From assembly GCA_009761415.1 (NCBI GenBank), contig QUOL01000003.1:1674001-1738000 (forward strand): a stretch of DNA of 64,000 bases, in the 5' to 3' direction. The notes under the pieces are model-generated. The model was not told the origin of the DNA, did no database searches, and saw nothing but the letters and a program-made list of their open reading frames with translations. The stretch is from Sarcomyxa edulis. Lineage: Eukaryota > Basidiomycota > Agaricomycetes > Agaricales > Mycenaceae. Shown here in pieces: positions 45,678-57,687 of the stretch. Both the position numbers and the translations under genes were made by a program. Numbering within the stretch: position 1 is the stretch's first letter; each line of letters opens with the position of its first letter.

Positions 45678-48600
45678 ATGCATCTTTATAATCTCACCCT
45701 TCAACCGCCCACTGCAATTACTCAGGCTATCGTTGGCAATTTCTCTGGAGCCAGACAGCAGGAGATCATTGTTTCACATGGTACACGGCTAGAACTCCTA
45801 CGTCCAGATGTGCAGACAGGAAAAATATCAACTGTCATTGCGACCGACGTGTTTGGGTCCATTCGATCATTAGCTGCCTTTCGTTTGACTGGGGGGACCA
45901 AGGGTGAGCCCTTGTACGTATTCAACTCGAATTTCCTAGAATTTACATCCATTTTCTCAGACTACGCAATACTAGGATCTGACTCTGGACGTATCGTGAT
46001 CCTCGACTATGATCCCAAGACCAGTTCTTTCGTAAAACTGCATCAAGAAACGTATGGAAAATCGGGGGCTCGTCGTATAGTGCCCGGGCAGTACCTTGCT
46101 ACGGATCCGAAAGGACGAAGTGTCATGATCTCTGCGATGGAAAAGGCGAAATTAGTCTATATCCTCAACAGAGATGCTGCTGCCAACCTCACTATATCTT
46201 CTCCACTCGAGGCTCACAAAAACTCCGCCATAATCCACCATATTGTAGGATTGGACGTTGGTTTCGAAAATCCCATGTTTGCCGCTCTGGAGGTAGATTA
46301 TACCGAGTCTGATCAGGATCCTACTGGAGAAGCTTTCAATAATGCGGAAAAGGTAAAAACACATTCATCGTCTATAAAGCGCCTGTTTTACATTGGCCTT
46401 ATTCCAGATGTTGACATATTACGAGCTTGACCTGGGCCTCAACCACGTAGTCCGCAAGTGGAGTGAACCGACGGATCCCCGAGCTAATCTACTCGTCCAA
46501 GTTCCTGGCGGTCAACTTGCATCGTCGGATCGATTTGATGGGCCATCTGGTGTCTTGGTCTGTTGCGAGGACCATATTATCTATCGACATATGGATGCTC
46601 CACAACATCGTGTTCCAATACCACGAAGACGGCATCCTCTAGAAGACCCTAGCCGTGGCTTGATCATTGTAGCAGCTGTCATGCATAAAATGAAGGTATG
46701 AAAGGTTCTCGCTCTTGCTACGTTCTACTAATGACCTCTCCTTCAAGGGCGCATTCTTTTTCCTTCTACAAAGTGAAGATGGTGACTTGTATAAAGTTAC
46801 GATCGAACACGAAGACGAGGAAGTCAAGTCACTAAAAATCAAGTATTTTGATACTGTACCTGTCGCCTCTAGTCTTTGTATTCTTAAATCTGGTTTCCTT
46901 TTTGTTGCATCCGAGTTCGGAAATCAGTGAGTCGTTCTCTCTCGGTATTCTGGATCTTATATTGACCAGCCCTCAGCTATCTATATCAATTCCAAAAGCT
47001 TGGTGATGATGACAACGAACCAGAATATAGTTCGACTTCGTATTCCTCATTCGGCATGGCCGATCCAACGGCCCCCCTCCCGCATGCCTTCTTCCGACCC
47101 CGACCACTAGAGAATCTGGTGGTAGCAGACGAAATCGAATCCCTGGACCCAGTGCTAGACTCGAAGGTTCTGAATGTCCTTCCAAATTCTGACACGCCCC
47201 AAATCTTCACTGCTTGTGGTCGTGGTGCACGCAGCACATTCAGGACCCTACGACATGGACTCGAGGTTGAAGAATCAGTCAGCTCTGACTTGCCGGGTAT
47301 ACCTAATGCGGTCTGGACAACGAAACGAAAAGAAGATGGTGCGTCATCCATCTCTCCTGCATATTCCTTCTCAGTTCTCACTAATCCTTCTGATCAGATG
47401 AATACGACTCTTACATTATTCTATCATTTGTTAACGGTACTCTGGTCCTATCCATTGGCGAAACCATTGAAGAAGTTCAAGATACTGGCTTCCTGTCATC
47501 TGCACCCACTCTAGCTGTTCAACAAATCGGCGCTGATGCTCTCCTTCAGGTCCATCCTCATGGAATTCGCCACGTCTTAGCTGATCGTAGAGTGAACGAA
47601 TGGAGAGTCCCTCAGGGCAAAACCATCGTTAGTGCTACGACAAACAAAAGACAAGTCGTTGTTGCGCTAAGCTCGGCCGAACTAGTATACTTTGAGCTCG
47701 ATCTGGACGGACAACTCAATGAATACCAAGACCGGAAGGCTATGGGTAGCACCGTTCTAGCTTTGAGCATTGCTGAAGTACCAGAAGGTCGTCAGAGAAC
47801 ACCATTTCTCGTACGTTTTTCCACTGTCAATTAACCGTCCTATATTGACATCGTTTTGAATCAAAGGCGGTCGGCTGTGAGGATCAGACTGTCCGTATTA
47901 TCTCCCTGGATCCAGAAACTACCCTCGAAACGATCAGTTTACAAGCGTTGACTGCACCTCCCTCCGCGATTTGCATCGCTGACATGTTGGATGCTAGTAT
48001 AAACAAAACTCAGCCGACGATGTTTGTGAACATCGGTCTACAGAATGGTGTTCTTCTGCGTACAGTTCTGGATCCTATCAACGGTCAATTGACGGACACC
48101 CGCACGCGGTATGTTTTTCTTTCTGGTTTGTCATTCGTCTCATGTCCTCACCAACCTTCCCCAGATTCCTGGGTACACGGCCGATACGGCTTGTTCGAGT
48201 TCAAATTCAACGAAATCCCGCAATTCTGGCCCTATCTTCTCGCTCATGGCTGAACTATACCCACCAAAACCTCATGCATTTCACGCCACTCATTTTTGAA
48301 AACTTCGACTACGCTTGGAGTTTTTCTGCTGAATTGAGCCCAGAAGGACTGATCGGAATCGCTGGGAGCGTCCTCCGGTGAGCTCATGGTTGCTCGTTTT
48401 TTTGTCACAACCCTCTGATGCAGTACTACTAGGATCTTCCAAATCCCAAAACTGGGTACCAAACTAAAGCAGGATTCTATACCTTTGTCGTATACTCCTC
48501 GCAAGTTCATAACTCACCCGACTAACCGTTATTTCTACCTGATTGAGGGTGACCATCGTACGATGGGAGAAGACGCAGTGGCCAAGAAACTCGATGAACT

Positions 48601-49919
48601 GGTAAGCTTTCCCTCAATGTTTTTCGGAGATCATAGACTGATAGTCCTATGCAGCGGCGGCAGGGTAAAAACATCGATGATGAAGTCGTGGACTTGCCAC
48701 CAGAAGTATTTGGTCGACCGAAAGCTCCCGCTGGCACCTGGGCGTCTTGCATCCGGATCATCGATCCTGTAGAAGCCAAAACTGTAGCTGTCATCCCTCT
48801 AGACGGTAATGAAGCTGCCTTTTCTCTAGCTGTTGTTCCATTCTCTGCTCGCGGAGGCGAGCTACATCTTGTAGTTGGAACAGCTGCCGATACATTTATT
48901 TCTCCCCGATCGTGTACTACCGGTTACCTGCGGACGTACAAGTTTACGGAGGATGGGGCGGGATTGGAATTCCAGCATAAGGTCTGATACAGTTTTTTCC
49001 AGATTGTGGCAAAATACTGACTGATCGTTTGCATAGACTGAGACCGATGATGTGCCACTTGCTGTCATGGCTTTCCAAGGGAGACTTGTCGCTGGAGTTG
49101 GCAAGGCTCTAAGGATCTATGACATCGGTAAAAAGAAACTTTTGCGCAAAGTTGAAAACAAGGTGTGCACGTTACTCTATAAACTCGAAGCTGTTCTAAT
49201 GTTCCTTCTGTCAGACCTTCGCTTCTGCTATAGTTACCCTTACAACGCAAGGGTCTCGTATCATCGTCGGCGACATGCAAGAATCTCTCTCGTTCGCCGT
49301 TTACAAAGCTCCGGAAAACCGACTTCTTGTCTTCGCCGATGACACTCAACCACGATGGGTTACGGCCGTGACTATGGTCGACTACAACACTGTTGCTGCT
49401 GGCGACAGATTTGGTAACGTGTTCATCAATCGATTGGACTCAAAAGTTTCTGATCAAGTGGACGACGATCCAACGGGTGCTGGTATATTGCACGAGAAGG
49501 GTGTCTTGATGGGCGCGCCTCATAAGACAGCCCTCCTCTCACATTTCCATGTAGGAGACCTGGTCACATCTATTCACAAAACGTCACTAGTCGCAGGTGG
49601 CCGCGAGGTTCTACTGTACACTGGCCTTCATGGAACGATAGGTATACTCGTACCTTTCGTTTCGAAAGAGGACGTAGATTTTATCTCAACTCTGGAGCAA
49701 CATATGCGGACGGAGCAAGGGAGTCTAGTAGGGAGGGACCAGTTGAGTTGGCGGGGATATTACACTCCCGTGAAGAATGTGGTGGATGGCGATCTTTGCG
49801 AGACGTTTGCGAGATTGCCCGGTACAAAACAGAGCGCTATCGCAGGTGAATTGGACAGGACGGTGGGGGAAGTGCTGAAGAAGTTGGAGCAGCTGAGGGT
49901 GACTGCTAGCGGGTTTTAA
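45678..49919 (+). CDS. RSE1: Splicing factor 3B subunit 3 (RSE1/SF3b130)
   Basis: Twelve exons: 45678-45903, 45961-46352, 46408-46695, 46748-46926, 46977-47338, 47398-47810, 47867-48108, 48165-48377, 48424-48601, 48655-48981, 49037-49162, 49215-49919 (1216 aa, practically the length of the human protein). The protein is a triple WD-like propeller scaffold of the U2 snRNP SF3b complex, related to DDB1. Recognisable blocks run throughout: [138 protein letters not shown] and the terminal [15 protein letters not shown]. Short unspliceable gaps do not occur, so the gene looks intact. The start is the first ATG, giving the family-typical MHLYNLTLQ. Confidence 0.97.
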
Positions 49920-50082
49920 CGATATATGTTGCTGTTGCCAAAACATCTGTATTTTTTGTCACTTTATTTTGATATCGAGTTTCGTACGTCGAAGCTGGTC
50001 GTGACCAAGCAAATATTTCCGAATTCTGAAAACCCTCACTTCGACCACCAGCTGACCACCAAGGACCCTCCGTCGCACTATC

Positions 50083-50802
50083 ATGTTCAGCATCACTTCG
50101 CGCAGTATTCTCAAGGGTGCTTCTCTTATCACCATCCCCAGCCGAACCACTGTCAGAACCATTGTCACTCTCAAAGACCATAAGGTCTGTCTCAATTTGC
50201 ATCGTTCTTCCTAGCAATGGAGCGAATCTGCTACCCTAGTATACTGCACACGCGGTCGCAAGAGGAGCAGGCCGTAATGGAGAAGTGGAGTCAAATGGCC
50301 TAAAGCTCAAGCTCGCTACGCCCAAGGAGATAGGGGGAACTGGAAACGGCGAAAACCCAGAGCAACTCTTTGCGATGGGGTACTCGGGTACGTTCATGCT
50401 CGTCACGCCGAACCTCCTTTTCTTACTCGCACGAATGAAGCTTGTCTTCTCGGAGCCATCCAGATGGTAGCTGGACGCACAGGAAAAAAAGACATGGCTA
50501 AAGATGCAGTAGTGCGCGCCAGTGTACATCTCGGTGAGTACTGCTATATCATGAGTGATAGACTAGTTCCTGATCATTCTCGCGTTCATCAGGAGAGCCC
50601 GAAGAGATTGGTGGGTTTGGTATCGCGGTCGACATGGTCGTCGAGGGTGTCGACGAAGAGTTGCTCAAGACTGCTCATGAGGCACGCCTCCACTCTGTTG
50701 CTGAGCCGTGTCAAATGCTGACTTTTCGAAATCATTTGACAGAACTGTCCATATAGTCGTGCCCTAAACCTGGGCGCGGTTGTAAATGTATCCAGGGCTT
50801 GA
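50083..50802 (+). CDS. Ohr/OsmC-family organic hydroperoxide resistance protein (copy 1)
   Basis: Five exons: 50083-50184, 50240-50387, 50441-50533, 50593-50681, 50743-50802 (163 aa). Ohr proteins are thiol peroxidases that reduce organic hydroperoxides with a Cys pair. Both are present: Cys85 in MGYSACLLGA and Cys146 in HENCPYSRAL; NPEQLFAMGYS and GGFGIAVDMVVEGVDEE are family blocks. The first ~34 residues are Arg/Ser/Thr-rich and acid-poor, fitting a mitochondrial presequence. The last intron appears to start with GC (CATGAG|GCACGC), which keeps the family spacing of HE-x-CPYS; a GT donor 12 nt later is a weaker alternative that would insert four residues. A paralog follows 319 bp downstream. 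Confidence 0.88.
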
Positions 50803-51121
50803 ATCACTCCCGAAAGAAAACCTAAAGCCACCAATGAGATTGTATTTCCCCTTTCATCAAATTGTGTACCGTGACTTTGTATTTTCCACTGATATCGTTG
50901 TCGCGCACCACGCAAGCGCTGGGAGCAGATGTCTTGCGTAAATTGTGGAGTTTGACGTCAAAGGCTTCATGCTATCTTTTTCATGACGATTCTGCTAGTG
51001 AGTGCAATCCAAGATGTCCGTCACCATGACCTGTTCTCCATTCTCTAGAGTACATAAATCTTTCGAACTGTTCTTCCGCCAAAATATCACTTCTTCCCTC
51101 TGATCCACTCTCCGACTGATC
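50803..51121. other. Spacer between the two Ohr genes
   Basis: 319 bp carrying the end of copy 1 and the promoter of copy 2. No other feature seen. Confidence 0.5.
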
Positions 51122-51819
51122 ATGATTCGTACCACCGTTTTCGGACGTCTTTCTCGAGCTTCTTTTTTGCATCTGGCTTCCAGGCAATCATCAGTCCGCG
51201 CTATAATGACTTTACAGGATCACCTCGTATGTCGAAGTTCGCACATGTTGAATTGTGTTCGCTATCTCACTGACTAACGACGCATTTCCATTAGTATGCC
51301 TCGAAAGCTATCGCAGAACCTCCTGGCCGTTGTGGGCTCGTATCATCGAATGGTGATGCCCCTCTGTCACTGACTCTGTCCCGACCAAAGTCCATCGGCG
51401 GTAAAAGTCAAGGACAAACACCGGAACAGTTATTAGCAATGGGGTATTCTTGTATGTTCACGACATACCTTGATCACACCTTGCGGCTGACATCTTTATC
51501 TTGTTCTCAAGCGTGCTTTCTTTCGGCCCTTGAACAAGCCGCATCGAAAGAAAATAAGAACGGCATCGCTGCAAATGCCAAGGTCTACGCAACAGTCTTT
51601 TTCGGTCACCCAACGAAAGAAGAGGGCTTTGGACTTGCCATAAACATCACGGTTGAAGGCGTTGACTATGACCAGCTTATCCTGCTCGCCCATGAGGTGT
51701 GCCAGTCTGTCATCTCCAAAAACGCACAAATCTCTGACATCCCGGCCGTAGATGTGCCCATTCAGTCGAGCCCTCCGCGACGGCGTGCAGATAAAGATTT
51801 TGAAGATATAAATCACTAG
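51122..51819 (+). CDS. Ohr/OsmC-family protein (copy 2, diverged)
   Basis: Three exons: 51122-51226, 51295-51451, 51512-51819 (189 aa). It shares TPEQLLAMGYSSCFLSALEQ with the family, so peroxidatic Cys89 is kept, and Cys151 is in LAHEVCQSVI. The usual Cys-Pro-Tyr-Ser around the second Cys is changed to Cys-Gln-Ser-Val, and the loop after GFGLAINITVEGVDYDQ carries a C-terminal extension ending in an RRR segment. The N-terminus again looks like a mitochondrial presequence (MIRTTVFGRLSRASF). It has fewer introns than copy 1; the two shared introns lie at equivalent places (after the leader, and inside the MGYS codon block). Peroxidase activity may be altered. Confidence 0.82.
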
Positions 51820-52539
51820 TATATACCCCGCCGTAACACTATGAAACCTTTCTGCAGATAACTTCGCAAGTTGGAACTTGGGCAGTGAACACTTTCACGT
51901 AACATGATGCACTCAAGCAACCCGGTATCGTCGATCGTGAAGATTGACCTTGGAATCGGTTCACAATCTCGTGGGTCATTCGCACTACCACATATACTCT
52001 GCACGAGACCAAGACAAGACACCAAAGTTGCACCAAAGATCGAAATGCACTGGGCCCGCACCGTGTTTGGCAACAGCCTTCGCAATAAATTATTGACTTA
52101 CCTGGTTTGATTGCAAAAGGTGGCGTGGGAACCTTATATCATCTAACTATCACTTATCTCCTTCTGCTCCTCCAAGTCGATCCTCGAGGCCTCGATAACC
52201 TTCGGAATCTCTCATCCTTGGACTTGAGGAGAAAATGTATCCTGAACTCGTCGGACTTTCAAGTAACTCGTATCGCCACTCATATCAGAGTCGAGCCGAG
52301 CCGAGCCAGATAAGACCGCCGAAGAGCAAGCAGCTGCTTGGTAGACGCTTGACTCGAGCGCTCCTCTTTTCAGAATAGAAGCAAACATATCCCGACAAGA
52401 CGGTAAATGACCAAGGCCAGGGATGACATGTCACACGAAGCCCGCATATATAAGAGAGCCGTCTCATCGGCGGTCTGAGCCATTTAAGCAGGGCGCTCTA
52501 CTCACGCAGAGACCAACATCATATCCGAGCTACTCCAAT
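51820..52539. other. Intergenic, no gene seen
   Basis: About 720 bp between two rightward genes, with the downstream TATA box at 52447. A small direct repeat GAGTCGAGCCGAGCCGAG lies near 52290-52308. Confidence 0.5.
52447..52454 (+). promoter_or_regulatory. TATA box of the GST-like gene
   Basis: TATATAAG, about 90 bp before the ATG at 52540. Confidence 0.5.
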
Positions 52540-53406
52540 ATGTCGAAACTCACTCTCTACGATAGCGATACTGCCGTCTCACCCAAACTGCCCATGTCGC
52601 CTTTCGGTTGGAAAGTAAGGTAAGCATTATGAGTTCAATACACGTACATCTATGATGTACTCACCAGCAATTTCCACTGCGATAGGATCGTTTTAAACGC
52701 TAAACGCCTCAAGTACGACACATTCTGGGTTGAAACTCCTTCAATATAAAGCATCCTTCCACAACACAAAATTCCTCCCACTGGAAAGACAGCGGATGAA
52801 TCACCTTACTACACCATCCCCGCTCTAGTCGACGCAACAAACGACCCTTCCAATCCAATCATCATTGCCGACTCGGACGCTATCATCGAATATCTCGAAA
52901 AAGAATATCCAGACTTACCAGTCTTTCCTCCGTCTACCGGACCAGCCCTTCACCTCTTGGCGTCCGCGTACCTTGACAAAGTAATATGGCCCCTCCTCCG
53001 TCCGTTGATACTCGGTCCGTTTCTCAGAACAACGATCGCTGATCCCAGAACACACGCACACCACGTCAAAAAGATCGGGAAGCCGGTCGAGGAAATCGAG
53101 CCAGGGCCTATCGGAAGTAAGGAGAGAGAAGACGCGTGGATGAAGATAGAGGGGGAGTTTGACACCCTTGCTGAATTCATTGAACGCAATCGTTCTACTC
53201 TGGGCAAGGCGTTGCCTGCGGAAGCTGCTATCTACTGGACGGGAGGCACACTGAGTTACTCTGATTACATGTTATTAGCAATTTTGGCAGTTCTGAAGAA
53301 TGCGAGCCCGGTGGAAGGATGGGCGAAAGTGGCCCAATGGAGCGAAGGGAAGTGGGTAAAGTTCTGGAACTCGTGCGAAGCGATGGGGTTGCTGGAGGTG
53401 AAGTAG
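52540..53406 (+). pseudogene. Glutathione S-transferase-like gene with a premature stop codon
   Basis: Two exons, 52540-52619 and 52686-53406, would encode 266 aa. The thioredoxin-like N-terminal domain is clear (SPFGWKVRIVLNAKRLKYDTFWVE ... YYTIPALVD ... IIADSDAIIEYLEKEYP, the last being the glutathione-binding Asp-Ser motif) and an all-helical C-terminal domain follows. In frame at 52747-52749 there is a TAA, exactly where relatives have a charged residue or Ala before the next helix. The reading frame continues without any other lesion for 219 codons to a normal stop. No GT-AG intron can skip it. A nonsense allele, recent pseudogene, readthrough, or a sequencing error are all possible. Confidence 0.7.
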
Positions 53407-53807
53407 TCCAGCTTCGAAAGGTTGAGAGTCAATGTATCGACATTTTTGGTTGGTTTTGAGCCAACAATTTCTCTCGTTTCGTTTACCAAATCGTCAGCGA
53501 GAAGTGGTCAAATTGCGAATACTACGCACCGCAACGCCACAACACCTCATATTCGAGGGTGACATTCCAAAACTGCGTTTCGACGAGGACGACAATAAGC
53601 ATGAACTACCAGAACTTCTGTGATATGTATATACAGCGAAAGACCACCTTCTTCAGGACCTAACTAGATACACTCCACCGAAACTGTCACTCATGTGTTG
53701 CCCATAATGCAACAGCGGAGACGCCATTGACTTGCCACAAAATATAGGTTGAAGGATAAATACAAGTTCCAATAATGTTACACGGAGAGCGATAGAACAG
53801 GCTACAA
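53407..53807. other. Convergent intergenic region
   Basis: About 400 bp between two genes ending toward each other. Probably 3' UTRs; nothing else seen. Confidence 0.5.
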
Positions 53808-55505
53808 CTATGTACGGGACGGATCAACAGGCAGGAATTTCACTCGGACTTCAGCAATCTCCCTCCTCGCATCTTTCAGAGCCCGAGTTATCTTCTCTTC
53901 TAAAGTCGTTGTTTCCCGTACGGTCAATTTCGCAGAGACTTCTGCCGTCAGGTCTACGAATATCATCGAACCGGCTCGACGAGCACGAAGTTGATGAATA
54001 GCCAGGAGTTCGACGGTCGAATTTTCACTTTGAGATGCAGGCGATACGAGGAGAGGGTCTAATATTCGGATTAATGATTTTCGAGTCTTTTGGGAAACGC
54101 TAGCATCTGTAAGATCGCCCCACGCGCCAAACAGTACCGCCAATCCTTGACGCAATATGACAAGAGACACAATGATGCCTGCAAAAAATTCAATGCCACA
54201 AAGTGGTTTTATGACAAGCTATTACGCACCTCCAATGGGGTCCAGAGGAAGACTTGGGAACCACCACGTGCCAAGGATCGCGACCAAAGCCACTAGGCTA
54301 GAATACGCGTCACTCCGGTGATGAATAGCATTCGCTAATAGCACTGAGCTCTTCTCATCGTCTGCCACCGCCTTCGTTATTCTATACAGCCACTCTTTCC
54401 CAACAACGCTTATAGCTGCGAACCAGGCTGCATTGGGGTCAAGAGTGTGCGAATGTGCATGCCCAATCACAGGAACCTGCGGGGCTGCAGACGTTACGTT
54501 CTGTATGACACCCTGGAGGGCACCTGAGGGCAAGGTGGAGGCTGTGGCTTGGAGAGTCTCGATCAAGAGGTGGTATGAGTGAAATCCGATTCCGAGAGCA
54601 CCTCCCACTAACAAAAGAGATATCGTGGTTGTTCCCAGAGTCTCAAATTTTGCAAAACCAAATGGATAGAGCTCCGACGGAGGTTTTCGAGAAAGTTTCC
54701 AACAAATTAGAGTAACGAAGTCTCCCAGAAGATCTATATGATCGTAACATATGAGCCACGTGGCAATAATGATAATGTGCGACATACCACTCAGTGAATG
54801 ACCCGCGTCCGCAAACAATGCTGCTGAATGCATGTACCAACCCGCTGTTGCCTTCAAAGCTGTCAAACCCACGTTGGCAAAGAGCCCGATCAACGTGATT
54901 CGACTGCCTCGATCTCCTAGCCAGAGACAAGCATATTCATTCGCTTCAGTGAGGCTTGCCTATACTTAATTTAACTCGGTCCGCTTACCTGATCCCTGCA
55001 ATGCCTCGACTATCTTTTCTGCATCATGGCTATGTCCATCCTCTCCATGTGAATGGCCGAATATCGAATGCGAATGCGTGTGTTCATGCTCGTGGTCGTG
55101 GTCATGTTCGCTATGTTTGTGTTCGTGGCTGTTCTTCTTCGCATCATCGAGAGAACCGTTGCCATTACTAGATGGCTTTTCATCCACTCCCTTCGAAGAA
55201 TGAGAACGACGGCTAGACATGCAGGTATCGAGAGGAGTGAAATGGTGAACAAAGAGAATAGGTGAAGCAGTGACTAGCGTAACTGGGGCTCTGAATGTAT
55301 GTAGGGACCTTCTCAGGCATGCCAGTGGGAATTGCGCCGAGCGGTCGGATGATTTTGAGCGCGAAGGAATCGGGTAATGGTGAACTGCGACTGCTGGAAG
55401 CTTGATGGCACGATTCCTGATATTGCGACAACGAACTGAGGGATGTACGGCAAGTCTGAGGGGGTTTCTCCGGCAGATGAGATCGGAAATTCGCGGTTCT
55501 AGCAT
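53808..55505 (-). CDS. Cation diffusion facilitator transporter, mitochondrial type
   Basis: Four exons on the minus strand: 54989-55505, 54788-54916, 54230-54733, 53808-54178 (506 aa). The CDF fold shows in the membrane segments TLIGLFANVGLTALKATAGWY, HSLSDLLGDFVTL, YPFGFAKFETLGTTTISLLLVGGALG and IHHRSDAYSSLVALVAILG; the two Asp/His-x3-Asp pairs (DAGHSLSD, HHRSD) are the metal sites. The YPFGFAKFE motif and overall plan resemble the Mmt1/Mmt2 mitochondrial iron exporters. The first ~105 residues are rich in Arg with few acids, as in a long mitochondrial presequence; then a His/Glu/Asp-rich stretch (~130-160) likely binds metal. A cytosolic-type C-terminal domain ends the protein. The start is the first ATG; a later ATG before the SSRRSHSS segment is possible. 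Zn versus Fe is not settled. Confidence 0.85.
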
Positions 55506-55779
55506 CAAGACAAGTTCCAACGATTCTGGTGTGAAGTAGAGGTGGGTAATTGGGGCAGAAACCACAGTCTACCCACGCACGAACATATCTTGGGGCATCG
55601 TGTAGTCAGATGCAGGTGTCAGCGGAAAATGGTCGAGTCTGGACCATTCGCACCCTATCCATTTCAAACAGCGAGCGGTACGCAGGCTAGAGACTGGTCG
55701 GGTACTACTGGGCGGCTATACTGACTCATAATAGCTCATAATACACTCATCGCATCCTACAAATTCGATATAGCAGTAC

Positions 55780-57338
55780 CTACGCGGGGTAGAGACTTTG
55801 CAATAAACCAACAACGTCCGCAAAGGTGGGGTCGTCTTTGCTTCCTATCGCCTTCTCTGCGATCTTGGGGACATCTTCAGGAGCGACCTTGTATTCCGCT
55901 AGATTGGATTGCAGGTCAAGGGCCACCACAAGTCTATGGGATAGTAAGCACGCAGTATTGTGCCAAGGGAGTCCGCAGAACATACTCTTCGATCGACGAA
56001 GCAAGTTGGAGTACATCCCCGTCAACAGAACCCGTAGACGGCTGTCGTAGATAGAAAAGTGCTTCAGCAAGGTGCTCTTTATCCTCTTGAGATGCAAGTC
56101 GAGCTTTCAGTCGGATAGTGGGTGCAAGAGTGAGGCACTACAGTGAGATATTCGTCAGTTAGGCGTATATATTGACTGATCAGTTTATCCTTACTGAAGT
56201 GATGCCATGCGGGATACCATACGTAGCTCCAAGCTTATGTCCAAGGGCATGCGACAAACCCAGGGCACTTTGACATTCGAATGATAAGTTCCCGGGATTT
56301 GGACGATTGTGCAAAAACTGACCTGTATTGCTCAAACTTCGTTGGCCACAGACTCATCCATGATGCAAGTTGAAGCTTCTGTCTGATATCCACCGCTTGC
56401 GGGTTTGCCTTTGATAGAGGGAGGTATTTAAACAAGTCCACGATAGCAGCGTAGCAAAGCGCTTTGATAGGGGGAACGACCAAGGGTCGATATAAATTTT
56501 CTGAACGAGATGGATGTGTGATATGTTAAGCGCGTAATATGTTGAGCACGAGTAGACTCACCGACGGCATGATCCAGAGCACGGATGCCAGTAGATAACC
56601 TGTAAGAAGACTAGAACGATGATTCGATTAGTGTATAGAGATAGGACAAACCATAGCCGTTCAGGAGTGGCGAGCGTCAATTCGGCATCCAGGATGATAG
56701 CAGCAGGAGCCAGTTCCTGGGAGCTCACGGCTGTCTTCATACCCTCTTCATTGGTGAAGCCTGCACCGACCTATTCGATCAAAATCCGACATTAGGCTTC
56801 ACGAGATGGAGTAGACAGATACTTACAGTATATTCAGCCGCACTCAGAGTCGTCGGAATGGCGATTTGTCGCAGGTACGGGCCACCTTGTTCTTCCTGGA
56901 GCATGTAGAGAATAGCTTTGGAGGCATCAATAGGTGAACCGCCTCCGACGGCCACTATGATATCTGCTCCGCAATCCTTGAAAGCTTTGATGCCATTTCG
57001 GATTCCAGAAATGGGACTGTGCTCTCCAATCTCGAAGAACGTAGCACCGTGCGCGTCTCGGGCTTTCAAGATTGCCTCGACCTTCTTCACTATGTCGGTC
57101 TGGAAAAACCCACGATTAATATGATAAAACGAAATAGATCAAAGAACGGAATCACCTTATTATGGAGACTCTTTCCGGTGACGACAAGTGCTTTCTTCGC
57201 TCCGAGGGTGTCCAGGATCTTCGGTAGGGCAGTCGTGACAGATCCGGGCCCGTAATATACGCCTTTCAGTGTATCAGTCCAACTGTAAAAACCCTGGAGG
57301 GACGTCGAGTCGTATTTCGCAGTATCAAGACCAGACAT
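55780..57338 (-). CDS. Iron-type alcohol dehydrogenase / maleylacetate-reductase-like
   Basis: Eight exons on the minus strand: 57156-57338, 56827-57099, 56652-56770, 56562-56599, 56323-56500, 56195-56267, 55986-56137, 55780-55933 (389 aa). VYYGPGSV, ALVVTGKSL, ADIIVAVGGGSPIDASKAI and QIAIPTTLSAAEYT form the Rossmann-like NAD(P)-binding half; LSTGIRALDHAVE and LGLSHALGHKLGATYGIPHG carry the metal-ligand His residues of the Fe-ADH family. Related fungal enzymes are maleylacetate reductases of aromatic degradation or general dehydrogenases; the TTLSAAEYT segment is closest to the former group. No targeting peptide. Exon 4 is 38 nt. Confidence 0.88.
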
Positions 57339-57687
57339 CGTGGGCTAGTAAAGAGTCAGTTATCGAATCAGGTATATTTATGGCGACGAATGTGCCCCAA
57401 TGCTCTCATGATCAGTAAGCCTCGATCGAACATCGGTCCTATATCCGGTAGGCCAAAGTCACGTTAACCGAGAGCTCGTGGAAAGCTTTGGAGGAAAGTG
57501 GCCCGTGCAGTGCTTAGCTACTGAACTGTGGGCTTTCAGATCTCCGTCAGACCCTCGATGGTACATTGTTCTCTCAAGTATAAGCGAATAATGGAGACCG
57601 TAAATTGAAGATACTTCGAACCGTATTGACGATCTCATAGTTTGTTGTACATGGCTTGGGCGATACTACATGCCGGTGATCCTTTCA
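57339..57687. other. Intergenic, promoter of the Fe-ADH gene
   Basis: 349 bp between the ADH start (leftward) and the 3' end of the small MSRP-domain gene. No gene seen. Confidence 0.5.

Noticed and set aside
51691..51770. A possible intron after HEV in Ohr copy 2 that might restore a Cys-Pro-Tyr-Ser motif
   Set aside because: No acceptor downstream yields that motif; the open frame reads through with the second Cys retained.
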